A stretch of 64,000 nt of DNA from Eleusine coracana subsp. coracana (GCA_032690845.1 CM064434.1:4094108-4158107); one strand, 5' to 3'; positions 19,972 through 31,612 are shown, counted from the stretch's first letter. The notes: generated by a model from the sequence alone, not told the origin. Numbers and translations are program-made.

Positions 19972-20843
19972 CTTTCTCCCTCTTCCTTGAGTGCGGGTTC
20001 TCTGCTCTGCGGAAGGGTTTTAGGTGGAAGGGGAAAAGCAGAGTGAAAGGACAGAGGAGTCAGAGGACTGCCTCTTGCTCTTCTTTGTGGTGGCGTTTTT
20101 GTCGTGAGTCTCGTGACAACAAAAAGAGTAGCCCAAAATTGTTCATTCAAGTATAAGATGAGAAGGAATTCGCACGTAAGATCGCTGGTAAAATCGGGCC
20201 CTGCCTACTGGTGTCTTTTTGCTGAGCTTCCTATTGTGCTGGAGAAGTGTTATATGATACATCTTGCTGGTGCTTCTGGAACAAATTCTGGTTGAGCCAG
20301 TATTTGTATACAGTAATGAAGCAGGTCATGCCGTCATGGTGTATACTTTACTACGTTATTCCGTTCTTTTATGTCAAATGTCTCAAGATTGGCCATTGGA
20401 ATTTGATCTTAAAGTGGCTAGTTAATCTTAGGCCCCGTTTGCTAGTGCTTATTCCAAGAGCTTAGTACGGTTAGATTGCACAGTGCAACAATCCATTTAA
20501 CAAAGCGGATATTGGATTCAGTAAGAGTCTCTTTCTTTTATTGCTACATATTGAATCATCGTTTGCCATCATAGATATCACCAGGATAAATGTACAGACT
20601 CAAATGTGAATCAAGGCATATTTCCCCTGCAACAAATGCAGCAACTCCAACTGAACCATCCGATAAAGCGGAGTCCAAAACGACAAAATCTATCTCCACA
20701 GGCACCGATGAAACAGGTTTAGAAATAAACAAGAATTTGATTTTGTGTGCCTAACCGCGAACAGAGCAGGATGTGGTTTTGGCTTTTCATTATCAAACAG
20801 GGCGACAAGTTCTTTGTGTTCTCTCTTTGAGTTTGAGCACACG
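19972..20843. other. Intergenic between NRPE5-like and GLDH
   Basis: It holds the NRPE5-like promoter and leader (to about 20150) and the GLDH 3' UTR (from about 20480). A 'GGCCCCGTTTGCTAGTGCTTA' type sequence at 20432 resembles a transposon end but has no partner nearby. No additional gene seen. Confidence 0.45.
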
Positions 20844-23800
20844 TTACTTTGCTTGGTGAACAGGCTCCAACACTGGGAACAGCTTCTCTAACTTTGCATT
20901 TGAGAGAACCTTGTTGGGATCCAACTCCATGCGTGCCTTGTTATATGCATCAACAGGGAAACGCTTACCCAACCTGGCCTGGAGCTCAGCAAGTTCGTCC
21001 TTGTCCTTTGGAACCTAGGAAGGAATGGACAAACATTGATAATTAGGTATAAGGTTATTGCAAATAAGCAGCTCAGCCAATGTTATGCATGCAATCGAAC
21101 AGGCCATTCTCTTGAACTAGCAAGTCAGATGTTACGAGTCGATCATATTTGCATCTAAGTAACATGAACAGAGCATCATATATGCATGCATCTTGCAGCC
21201 AGAATTACAAAATGGCACCTCAATTTTGGCCCAGTGTTCGTATGCACAATAATCATCCCAAAGATTTGTTTGCGTTATGCTCCTGTAACTGAAGAACTCC
21301 TCCGTAATTTCCTTCCTCTGCCGAGCATCTGACGTTGGCAAGTACATTATAATACCAACCTACATAAATCCAGAAAGTTGGTCACAAGTACATAACTGGT
21401 GCGGAGGTGAACCAAGTTCTACAGGAAAAAACACGGTTAAAAGATTTTTAGAAAGATGCAAGAGTTGCAAACTATCCAAAGCAGTTGAGACCTGTATCAT
21501 TTATCATTTACTCAAGTCAGAATGTGATTTATGACTCAGAAACATGGAAAAGTATGACAATCACAATAGGACATTTGATAAAATCATCTACACTGAAGAA
21601 AGAATTCTAAAAAATATTTCACAAAGAAAGCAACAGAGCACACTCCACAGAAAGAGCACCAAGAGATTACGAGAACTACAGAGTTTTGTAGGTAGTGTTG
21701 ATTTCACCAATTGACAATGTTCAGAATAACAATGGCTCTCCTCAATTCGTAAGCAGTCAGCTGCAAACAAATTAGTCTAAAATGCAGACTGTTAGAAATA
21801 ACCTTGTGTTAGTTTGTTTACTCTTTCAGTTAGCGTCAGAGTCAGAATTAGTTAGAGTTTTCAGTTACTTCGTAGTCAAGTAGCATAGCTATTCTTCAGG
21901 CATGTACTGAGTCAGTCATGGCCTAAGATTAAGGCCACTACGGCCTGTTTTGTAGGGCAGGTAGGCCACGATGAGAGGCTACTCTGTCATGTAATGTTTA
22001 GGCTATATATGCCGAGTCAATAAACAGAAAAAGCTGCAGCTCCTGCAGCACCCAAAATCCACTTCTCCCAGTTCAGTGTTTTCCCAACACTTGGTACCAG
22101 AGCAGAGTTCGTGATCCTTGTGCGATCGTCGGCGATGACAGGAACACCTCCTCCAAGGACGAACAGCGACGATGGCTCCAAGTCTCCCTCGCGTTCTCCT
22201 CATCGCCGCGATCACCGCCGCTCCTCATCGCCTGACACCACTGTCCGGCTTGAGGAGTCGCGTGCGCAGGTGAACCTTGGGGCTGCGGACGACGACGTGC
22301 GCACCAATCTGTGGTACCTTGACACTGGAGCAACAAACCACATGACCGGACGTCGTGACGCGTTCGCCGAACTCGACCGCGGCGTGTCCGGCACTATCCG
22401 TTTTGGCGATGGCTCGCTGGTGGAAATCCAAGGCTGCGGCAACATCATCTTCACGGGCAAGGACGGCGACCACAAGGTGCTGACCGGCGTGTACTGGATC
22501 CCGAAACTGAAGAACAACATCATCTCTGTGGGGCAGCTTGACGAGCATGGCTCTTGGGTGCTGATCGAGAATGGCGATCTCCGCATCTGGGACAAGCAGC
22601 GACATCTAATCGTCAAGGTACGCCGCAATCAGACCCGATTGTATACACTGCGTGTCAATATTGCAAAGCCTGTCTGTCTCTCTGCCCATCACCACGACGA
22701 CGCATGGCGCTGGCATGCCCGTTTCGGCCATATCAGCTTCGCCATGCTGCAGAGGATGACACGCCAGGGCATGGTTCACGGTCTCCCTCAACTTGACCAT
22801 GTCGACCAACTCTGCGACACCTGCGTCATCACCAAGCATCGCCGCTCGTCGTTCCCGGCCAAGGCCAAGTTCCGCGCCGTCGATCGGCTGGGCCTGGTGC
22901 ATGCCGATCTCTGTGGGCCAATCACTCCTACAACACCCACAGGGAGGCGCCACTTCTTGCTGATGGTGGACGACGCAAGCCGCTTCATGTGGCTCGCCCT
23001 GCTCGGGTCCAAAGGCGACGCACCGACAGCTGTCAAGCGGATCATGGCGGCGGCGGAAGTGGAGTCCGACAAGCGTCTCCGGGTCCTTCGCACCGACAAT
23101 GGCGGGGAATTCACCTCCGTCACCTTCGCCGAGCACGGCGTCACACGCCACCTGTCCGCGCCGTACTCCCCCCAACAGAACGGGGTTGTAGAATGGCGGA
23201 ACCAGACGATACTCGGCATCGCGCGCGCACTCCTCCGGCAGCGACAAGTCCTGGCGGAATATTGGGGGGAGGCGGTCTCCACGGCCGTTTTCCTGCTCAA
23301 CAGAGACCCCACCAAGGCGCTGGACGGCAAAACGCCATATGAGGCATGGAACGGACGCGCGCCCGCTGTGTATTTCCTGCGCACGTTCGGGTGTGTGGCA
23401 TACATGAAGACGGTGAAGCCGCACCTCCGCAAGCTCGACGACAGGAGCACCGCCATGGTGTTTTTCGGCTATCAGGAAGGATCCAAGGCTTATCGCCTCT
23501 TCGATCCCTGCTCTGGGCGAATCCACGTCTCCCGTGACGTCGTGTTCGACGAGGACGCCGCCTGGAAGTGGGAGGCGGCAGAAACAGGCACCGGCGCTCC
23601 GTCAAGCACGTTCACCGTCCAGTACAGCGAGGTACGCATGATCGATCCAGCTCCAGTTAATTCACCGCCGCCTTCGCCTGCTGCTGTTCCGCCACCTGCA
23701 ACACCGCCAGCGGCAGATTCACCAGATCCTGCACCGGACTTCGTCACGCCACCGCCCAACAACATCGAGCGCGTGGATGCCTTCCATGGCGGCGAGGCAC

Positions 23801-26800
23801 TCCGGTACAGGCGTGTCGACGACTTGCTGCCCGATGAAGCTGTGCCTGGGCGCGCACACCGCAGTCCCACCAGCGGTGCTTTGATTCTGTCTGAAGCAGG
23901 GGAACCAACATCATACAAGGAAGCAGAGAATGACCCTGTGTGGCGTGAAGCAATGGAAGCAGAGATGAAGTCGGTGGAGGACAATGGCACCTGGTCGCTC
24001 GCTTCACTACCACAAGGCCATCAAGCAATTGGCTTGAAGTGGGTGTTCAAGCTGAAGAAGAACGAGGAAGGTGAAGTGATCAAGCACAAGGCCAGAGTCG
24101 TCGCAAAGGGCTATGTGCAGCAGGCTAGGGTGGACTACGACGAGGTCTTCGCTCCAGTCACACGTATGGAGTCAGTGCGCATGCTTCTTGCGCTGGCCGC
24201 CTCGCAGCAATGGGCAGTCCATCACATGGATGTGAAATCAGCTTTTCTGAATGGCACTCTCGAGGAAGAGGTATACGTCGCTCAGCCGCCTGGGTTCACC
24301 ATTGTTGGGCAAGAAGGAAAGGTGCTGCGCCTGAAGAAGGCATTGTATGGACTCAAGCAGGCACCCAGAGCCTGGAACGCGAAGCTGGATGACACACTGA
24401 AGCATCTTGGATTTGAGCAGTGCGCCCATAAGCATGCGGTGTATGGCCGTGGCCATGGCGGTGCGCGACTGCTTGTGGGAGTCTATGTCGACGATCTGGT
24501 CATCACTGGCTCCAATACAAGAGAGGTTGAGCGTTTCAAGCTGCAGATGAAGGATCAGTTCAGCATGAGTGATCTTGGCTATCTCTCCTTCTACCTCGGC
24601 ATTGAGGTTCGTCAGAAAGGGGGGGGGGGAGATTTCACTTGGTCAGGCGGCCTACGCACGCAAGATTCTGGAGGCAGCGGGGATGAGTGACTGCAATCCA
24701 GCGCTCACTCCCATGGAGGACAGATTGAAGCTGAGCCGGGACAGTACCGCGCCACTCACTGATGCCACAGCCTACAGAAGCATCGTCGGCAGTCTTCGCT
24801 ACCTCATACACATGCGCCCTGACATCTCCTTCGCCGTCGGCTACGTCAGCAGGTTCATGGAGAAGCCCACGGAGGAACACCTGGCAGCAGTCAAGAGGCT
24901 GCTGCGCTACATTGCTGGCACACTTGATCTTGGTCTAGTCTACAAGGCAGGCGCCAAACTGAAGCTGGTTGGATACAGCGACAGTGATCATGCCGGTGAC
25001 ATCGACACGAGGAAGAGCACCACAGGCCTGCTGTTCTACCTCGGCGACAATTTGATCAGTTGGCAATCCGTCAAACAGCGGGTTGTGGCTCTGTCTTCAT
25101 GTGAGGCAGAGTATGTGGCTGCCACCACGGCAGCGACCCAGGGCATCTGGCTGGCTCGATTGTTAGGCAAACTCAGAGGAGAAGAGGCTGAAACAGTTGA
25201 GCTGAAGATCGACAACATGTCAGCTCTGGCGTTGAGCAAGAATCCAGTCCATCACGAGCGCAGCAAGCATATTGAGGTGAGGTATCATTTCATCAGAGAT
25301 TGTGTGTTGGCTGGACAGATTCAGGCTGAGTTCATCAGCACAAGTGACCAACTCGCAGACCTACTGACAAAGACATTTGGGCGAGTCAAGTTCCAGGAGC
25401 TTCGAGCAAGGATTGGAATGGTCATCATCAAGTGAGATCACACAAGGATTAGGGGGAGAATGTTAGAAATAACCTTGTGTTAGTTTGTTTACTCTTTCAG
25501 TTAGCGTCAGAGTCAGAATTAGTTAGAGTTTTCAGTTACTTCGTAGTCAAGTAGCATAGCTATTCTTCAGGCATGTACTGAGTCAGTCATGGCCTAAGAT
25601 TAAGGCCACTACGGCCTGTTTTGTAGGGCAGGTAGGCCACGATGAGAGGCTACTCTGTCATGTAATGTTTAGGCTATATATGCCGAGTCAATAAACAGAA
25701 AAAGCTGCAGCTCCCGCAGCACCCAAAATCCACTTCTTCCAGTTCAGTGTTTTCCCAACACAGACAAACCATAGGTGGGTGGTGAGAAGTGGCTAAAGCA
25801 TTACTGATTAACCAAACAACAAATAATTGAATAGGATGAACAAATTACCCACGAAAAGATAGCATCTTCTTCAGAACTTGATGCTGGGCTCATCGAACTC
25901 TTGCTGCGGGCAGTCCAACGTTGCTCAATAGGTGCAGGTGCGGGTATATCTTCCTTTTCAATCAACTGCAGCAGATTCTCCATGTAATCCAGATCCTTCA
26001 TAGTTGGCTTTGCTAGGGATCCTGTGAGGAAGCATATTTCAGAAACCCACTGCTGTCCACCACAATCAAAGCCCAGTATTTCATCACTCCATCCCATGCG
26101 ATACCCCTCAGACTTCTTCCAGTACTCAGCTTCTGCCTTATTGATTCTGATCACATGTTCTTTATCCAGAGGATCAAGGGCAAGCAGCCTATCCCTCAGT
26201 TCAGTAAATGAAAGTGTATCTATTTCTGGATCATTACTTTCTGCTTCAGTTCTGAAAAACATCTATAAGGTGGTAAGCTAAGGAAATACCAGAACAAAAT
26301 AAAAGCTAGAAAATTGAGTAGTATATGCTGGTTACGCAACATCATTACAGTATATGCTGGTTGGAGACATATAACAATAATCTTTCAAGTAGATCTAGAA
26401 ATGGTTGCAACATCATTCTAGTATATGCTGGTTGCAGACATATAAAACAATAATTTGGATATTTCTGCATATTACTTTAAGATAGGTAGGAGTTCAATGC
26501 AGGAAGGTTCTACTGTTCTATATTTGATTATGTCAATACTTGACTAACTAGTAGCCTCAAAATCCTGGATTTGCACTTGTTGTATTCCTTATGTGTATAC
26601 AACTCTTATGACTAGCACCATTTCTCTTTTTCTGCACTAAACTCAATAAAGTGAAGAAAATCACATGAAAAGAGGATAGACTCAGCCTAACACAGTACGA
26701 TGTGGCACCTTCAAAATCAAATGAATACAGGATTTAGTAGTAACAGTTTAGTTTGGAGCAAGAAATATTTTAGCTAATTCTTCAGAAAGATAGTAAGTAT

Positions 26801-28998
26801 GAATCCAATTTCCATACATAATACTATGGTGCCATTACATTTCAACCGAGGCACCAAACCATGACAAGGGCACACATACCTATATTTCTTCAGTGATTGA
26901 TGATAAAGGTCACGAACATGCTGTAAAGCTTCATCCTTTCCATATTTTGATGTCAGCTTTGGAGTTCTCCACTTTGAAGGAGGATTGCATTGAACCACAA
27001 CAATTGTGTCGGTATATGGAATCCACAAGTACTTAATATGTTTGTTTTCAGAGAGCCATTTCCTGCAAAATAGGGGCACAAAAGAAAGTTATTGAAGTTA
27101 CAACTGCATTGACAAATCAATTATTCAGTTACACAAAGAAAAGATTGACAACAGGAAACATTACTTGTGATTTTTCTTGACTTCATCGGCATTGGAAACG
27201 AATGTATGTTCAACAAGCTGGTGTCTTTCCACACATTGAAGGGTAACTTCTGCAACAACTCCTAGGCCACCAAGTCCACATCGAGCAAGGTAGAATAACT
27301 CAGGATCCTTCTCCTTCGATAACTCTATTGTACCCTTGGCAGGAGTAACCAGTTTCATGCTAATGACTTGCTCATCAACTGGAGGCAATCTTGCACCAGT
27401 GCCATGTGCACCAACCTGTGTTCAGTCACGAATGGAAGCATAGATTAATTCTTTCCTGAACTCAAAAAGTGTAAGTGAAACAAGTTGGAAGGGAACACTG
27501 GAAATGACTATGATTTGGGCCCAGAAGCATGAGGATGATAAAAATATTGCATATATATATTTCAGTTGGAAACAGACAAAGATTCAAGCACAATCCAAAC
27601 AAATGCAATACATAGTTATTATGCCTGAAGAGAAGTAGGCAAACTACTCAGGGAAGATGTCTGTGGATTTTCTACCTTAACATTTTTCTGACTAACACCA
27701 TTATGGTCCCCAAATAGTGAGTCTGGACATGATGCGTGCAGCAGCAGATATATGCCAGTATGCAAATGCAGATTTGTTGGGATGGTCTGGTATGGTCCAG
27801 AGTCCTGACTATTGTTATTGTTGGAAAAGAAATGGAACAAAGGTACATCCAATTTGAATAAGAAAAGTACAAAACAAAGACAAATGGAGATCATAACAGT
27901 CCAGAACAGTGGTGGCTTTGACCCTATTGACTAGGACATTTACAGTTGATTGACTAGCCTGATGATACAAACCCCACTATATGACCCATTTATTGTTGGA
28001 AACCATTTCATCAACATAGATAAAGAGGTACTGCAGTCCTACAAACTACAAACTACTTGTAAAGTGACTGTCAATGTCTGCAACCTTGTTGCCACATTTA
28101 GTCCAATTTCAGTCCTCTAACAGGATACACGATGATACATTACACTATTCCGGAATTCAGGAGGCATCCATCATAGACTTAATGAATCTACAATCTATCA
28201 GGTCCCTACTATGTAAATTTGTAGCTTGGTCAATTAATACATCTTGAACAAAATGACGGTTATCTTCTCTAGCCATTTGTCAAAGTTATCATGACTTTAA
28301 TCATCCAGCACTGCTCATGTATGACATCAACGGCACATTTGTATGAAGTAAATGGAAAAAAATGACGGCTTGCGACAGACACAGACCTGTGTGAAGCCGC
28401 CGACCTGCTGCTCCCGAATCGATGCAAAGTTCTGCAGAGTGAGACCATGCTCACGGAGCGCGTCCACGAGCTCCGCGACACGAATCCCGGCCTGAACAGT
28501 GACGGTCTTCTTCTTGACGTCGACATCGAGCACCTTGTCCATGAGCGCGAGGTTGACCATGCCGGCGCGGGTGAGAGCGAGGCCATTGGGGGACAGCCCC
28601 GATCCGAGGGGCCGGAGCTTACGGCGCTCCTTGTGCGCGGCGGCGAGCGCGTCCTGGAGCGCCTCGACTGAGTCCGGCTGGAGGAGGACGCGGGTGTGGA
28701 CCTCGTGGGTGCCGCTCCAGTTGGAGACGGCGTGGAGGTCCTCGGGCAGCGGCGCGTACTTGAAGGGCACGGCCTTCTTGTGGAGCGCGTCGGCGGGGAA
28801 CGGGAAGGAGTAGTAGGTGGCGGCGCCGCAGCCGAGGAGGAGCAGCGCGTAGCCGGCGTACTTGCGGAGCTCGGCGTCGGAGGAGATCGGGGAGGGGGCG
28901 GAGGAGAGGGCGCGGAGGAGGGTGAGGTGGTTGTGGTGGCTGGAGGGCGGCGCGCTGCTGCGGCGGAGCAGCAGGCGGGAGAGGAGGAGGTGCCGCAT
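20844..28998 (-). CDS. GLDH: L-galactono-1,4-lactone dehydrogenase (GLDH), mitochondrial
   Basis: Six minus-strand exons (28998-28387, 27415-27165, 27062-26880, 26251-25849, 21359-21219, 21014-20844) give 586 residues with all phases consistent. The enzyme makes ascorbate from L-galactono-1,4-lactone at the mitochondrial inner membrane, passing electrons to cytochrome c, and assists complex I assembly. There is a basic Arg-rich presequence (residues 1-30), a hydrophobic segment (about 48-66), and the FAD-binding domain (VHTRVLLQPDSVEALQ, LRPLGSGLSPNGLAL, GAHGTGARLPPVDEQ, ARCGLGGLGVVAEV). The ALO-type C-terminal domain follows, with AYEHWAKIEVPKDK and FPVDAYNKARMELDPN. The start is the ATG at 28998. 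The exon 5 donor (GAG|GTGCC) is weak but is required by homology. Intron 4 (21360-25848) holds a 4-kb Copia element. Rice has two copies (GLDH1, GLDH2). Confidence 0.93.
21790..25760 (+). mobile_element. Young Copia LTR retrotransposon in GLDH intron 4
   Basis: The 3971-bp element is flanked by a perfect CAGAC duplication (21785-21789, 25761-25765). The LTRs are 21790-22089 and 25461-25760, 300 bp each and differing at two positions (T/C near the pair of CTGCAG words and C/T near the end). The primer binding site TGGTACCAGAGC follows the 5' LTR at 22092. The polypurine tract AGGGGGAGAA abuts the 3' LTR. It is inserted antisense to GLDH. Without it the intron would be about 510 bp. Confidence 0.95.
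22135..25435 (+). pseudogene. Copia pol polyprotein lacking gag, with one frameshift
   Basis: From the ATG at 22135 only about 60 residues (Ser/Arg-rich, GTPPPRTNSDDGSKSPSRS) precede the protease motif WYLDTGATNHM. The usual gag of about 250-300 residues and CCHC knuckle are absent. Then come a GAG-pre-integrase domain, integrase (HADLCGP, RTDNGGEF, GVVEWRNQT), reverse transcriptase (VDVKSAFLNG form, VYVDDLVITG) and RNase H (YSDSDHAGD, SSCEAEYVAA). The frame breaks in an 11-G run at 24619-24629: the first frame ends at 24690 and the pol frame continues to 25435. One fewer G would restore the reading frame. The element cannot make its own capsid, so its recent movement must have relied on relatives, or the damage is post-insertional. 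Confidence 0.88.
26336..26456. repeat. 71-bp direct repeat in GLDH intron 3
   Basis: GCAACATCATT..AGTATATGCTGGTTG.AGACATATA occurs at 26336 and again at 26407, diverged at a few positions, with a further AGTATATGCTGGTT at about 26319. This is a small local duplication in the intron. Confidence 0.6.
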
Positions 28999-29130
28999 CG
29001 TCAACTTCTGCTGCTGCGTGCTGCGGCGGTGGAGTCAGTCAGTGGTGGTTCGGGGACGGGCGGCGCCGGCAGCGGCCACCGCACCAGATCGCGATGGGTT
29101 TAAGAGCCGTTTAGCATTGCAACGCGATAG

Positions 29131-29158
29131 TAGCATTTTTTTTTTTTTTTTGAGGGGA
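29131..29158. mobile_element. Poly(T) micro-insertion with near-perfect 15-bp flanks
   Basis: TAGCAT(T)nGAGGGGA separates ATTGCAACGCGATAG (29116-29130) from ATTGCAACGCAATAG (about 29159-29173), one mismatch. It looks like a retroposon tail left after extreme truncation. It sits about 120 bp upstream of the GLDH start codon. Confidence 0.45.
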
Positions 29159-29365
29159 ATTGCAACGCAATAGCTGATGGGCTAAAATGGCCTCATTCGG
29201 GCCTCGTACAAACCACGGACTCGACTCGGCCCATTAATCATGACCCATTTTATCCGAGACAGAAGAAACCAAAGTCAAATTCTCCGAACAAAAAAAAAAC
29301 AGAGAAGAGAAGAGTCAAATCCTCCTCCGTTCCGATCAACTCTCGCCGGTGGGCGACTGGGCATG

Positions 29366-29780
29366 CTACTCGGCGGCGGGCATCACGAAACGGCAGCAAG
29401 GGCAGACGCCATTGACACGGAGTCTCTCAAAGATGCAGCTTTGGGTGGAAGGTGTGGGAGCACGGCATAGTTCTGAGCCGATCGCCCTTCTCGAAGAGCT
29501 GGTAGCACACGGAGCAGCCTTGCTCCGCCGTCTCGCCTACTACCGGCACGGGAAGAGCCAGGATCGCCTCGCTCGAGGATGGCACGTTTAGGAAACCTTG
29601 CGCCTCGAACATTGACGCCATCAGGCCCACCTCTTCCAGGAGCATGGCGGCCTCGTCTCTCTTCCTCTGTTCTCGCTCCATCCTCGCGATCCGTTGCTGC
29701 TCTATCCTCCTCTCGAGCCTAATGCGACGAGCGTCGTCAGATTCCTGGCCAGCGCCGGTGATGCCACACATGGGCTCCAT
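29366..29780 (-). pseudogene. RING-H2 gene with a frameshift inside the ring
   Basis: From the ATG at 29780 (MEPMCGITGAGQE), the frame encodes an Arg/Glu-rich helical N terminus (residues about 15-50) and the first half of a RING-H2 finger (CSVCYQLFEKGDRLRTMPCSHTFHP). It then runs out of frame and stops at about 29427. One extra A in the CCAAAGC context (about 29437) explains this: in the neighbouring frame the ring continues as CIFERLRVNGVCPCCRF and ends VMPAAE with TAG at 29366-29368. As it stands the second half of the zinc site is lost. A sequencing error cannot be excluded. It is divergently arranged with the RING-H2 gene at 30362. Confidence 0.75.
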
Positions 29781-29839
29781 CAATCTGTCAGTCAGGGACT
29801 GATCGAGACGAGGCGCACAGCAAAGGTTTGGTCCGTCTC

Positions 29840-29856
29840 AAAAAAAAAAAAAAAAA
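29840..29856. repeat. Poly(A) tract flanked by short direct repeats
   Basis: Seventeen A residues preceded by GTCCGTCTC lie between CAAAGGTTTGG (29821) and CAAAGGTTGG (29857). The arrangement resembles a minimal retroposon insertion with a duplicated target. Confidence 0.4.
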
Positions 29857-30241
29857 CAAAGGTTGGAAGGAGCATATGGGTGTATTGGGGGACAAAACCG
29901 ACCTAGTCAGAGTAGGATTACGACTAGCATCATGGGTTCGATTTTTTATATATAAAAAAATCTATGGCGGTGGTTAAAGTTACTCGCAAATTAGCATAAG
30001 CTAGGCATTCCGTACGGCGGCGTCGGCAGAGGCCCCTGCATCAACTTCCGTTTCAGATTCGACTCGGAATCAGGATTGAAATAACCGAATAAAACTAACT
30101 GGTTATCCTGATTAGCTAAAAAAACCAAGTTTGATACGATAATTATATGGTTAACCGATCGATTATCCTAATTAATTGATCGGTTTTCCATCGAACTAAG
30201 CCCCCGGTTAAATCGTGCTGCCCCTGCACGACGCGCCCGTC

Positions 30242-30249
30242 TATATAAA
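30242..30249 (+). promoter_or_regulatory. TATA box of the RING-H2 gene at 30362
   Basis: TATATAAA lies 120 bp before the ATG at 30362, giving a predicted leader of about 90 nt. Confidence 0.55.
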
Positions 30250-30361
30250 CAGAGATAAACCTGCTGCGATGTGATCAGTGCATCCGTGAGCAATTTGCCT
30301 CCCTCTACGGCGTTGCTGCTTTTAATCTCCGACACCTCGCGCCTCCAAGGAGCCGCCGCCG

Positions 30362-30850
30362 ATGCGGATGGATCGCACAGAAGGACAACGACGACTGGCG
30401 GCGGAACTGCTCAGGGCAAAGACGAAAGCGGCGTGGGAAGCCTCGCTCATCAAGCACCTGCAGAGGGAGGAGCAATGGCGGCAGGAGCAAGAGGACGAGG
30501 AGTACTACGACAGCATCACCTGCAACCTAGTCCCGGCCGCGAGGAAGGCCATCCTGGGCCTGTACCAGCCGAGGTGGGGCGAGACGAGGGAGGAGCGTGA
30601 CGGCGGCTGCGCGATCTGCCTCGAGGACCTGCAGGTCGGCCAGAAGTTCAGGATGATGCCGTGCTGCTGCCACGCGTTCCACCAGCGTTGCATCTTCGAG
30701 TGGCTGATCATCAACCGCGTCTGCCCGATCTGTCAGTCGCCCATGCCGTCCGAGGAAGAGCAGCGTCGGCTGGATGAACAGGCAGCAGCGCGTGCGCGGG
30801 ACAGGGATGATCGAGATGTGGAGACCGATGAACTGGTTGGCGTGGACTGA
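30362..30850 (+). CDS. RING-H2 finger protein (putative E3 ubiquitin ligase)
   Basis: An intact single-exon gene of 162 residues. The N-terminal half is charged and probably helical (ERRL-type, KAAWEASLIKHLQREEQWRQ). The RING-H2 finger begins at C83: CAICLEDLQVGQKFRMMPC, then CCHAFHQRCIFEWL and VCPIC. The loop holds an extra residue (CCCH), so the third Cys ligand could be any of the three. The tail SPMPSEEEQRRLDEQAAARARD resembles that of the copy at 32.1-32.4 kb. It is expected to act as a cytosolic or nuclear E3 ligase; no membrane segment or substrate-binding domain is visible. A TATA box is well placed. Confidence 0.85.
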   Translation: MRMDRTEGQRRLAAELLRAKTKAAWEASLIKHLQREEQWRQEQEDEEYYDSITCNLVPAARKAILGLYQPRWGETREERDGGCAICLEDLQVGQKFRMMPCCCHAFHQRCIFEWLIINRVCPICQSPMPSEEEQRRLDEQAAARARDRDDRDVETDELVGVD

Positions 30851-31610
30851 TTCCAGTTGTGACTAGTAGTTGGTGTATGGAAGTTGGAAGCTATCGGTCG
30901 ATGTTTGCTCTTTCTTTGTGGTTCATTCAAGGCTTGGAGGAGATCCGGCAGATGCATGTTTAGGAATTAGGATGAATGCAGTGCTGCTACCGTTCATTCT
31001 ACTAGGCACCCGGCACCAGTCTTTGTAACTTCGAGCGTGGCTACTCGTGAGCCGCCTCTGTCCAGTCTGCCAATTGCCCAATTTGCACTTCTGTCTGGAA
31101 GTGCTGGGCACTCAAAAACGTAGATTATGTAATATGACTACAAATGAATTAAATAAACGAAAATGAACATTTTTTCTCTCTCGGTCTATTGGAACTAGAA
31201 GCAAGATAGTATATTTGTTTGTCTAAAAAGAAGACAGTATATTTGTGCTCGCATGTAGTAAAGGGTTGCAGGCCACTGTCCCTGCCCCAGCAATGTTCAC
31301 GGACGAAACCGTGGAAACCGGTGAGAAACCGGCTAGTTTATTTCAGCACATACGAATTACTGTTCATTTCTAGGTGTATGTTCATTGGCTGGTACCAAAG
31401 CTCGCACGAGATAGATCCTCTGCCGCGCCTGTTACTCCATGTCCATGAGCACGTGTGTCGACGTGGCTTGATGTGCGCCACATACTCCGAGAGCTCATGC
31501 CGGTGCCGACGTGGCAGAGGTCCTACTGATAATCCGAGTCGCTCGGCTCGGCGAGCAGAATCTCTTGAACGTCTTCCGTGTCCCTGGTCCGAGTCGGAAT
31601 CCGACCGGTA
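30851..31610. other. Intergenic, no gene seen
   Basis: It contains the 3' UTR of the RING-H2 gene and a stretch with scattered RING-like words (GAGCCGCCTCTGTCC..TGCCAATTGCC at 31050-31080) that may be a scrap of another family member. Nothing else was recognised. Confidence 0.35.
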
Positions 31611-31612
31611 CC

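Noticed and set aside
22606..23526. Minus-strand open frame of 306 codons
   Set aside because: Antisense shadow of the Copia integrase, with no domain of its own.
27619..27894. Hydrophobic minus-strand frame within GLDH
   Set aside because: It lies wholly inside GLDH intron 1 and has no homology to the enzyme.
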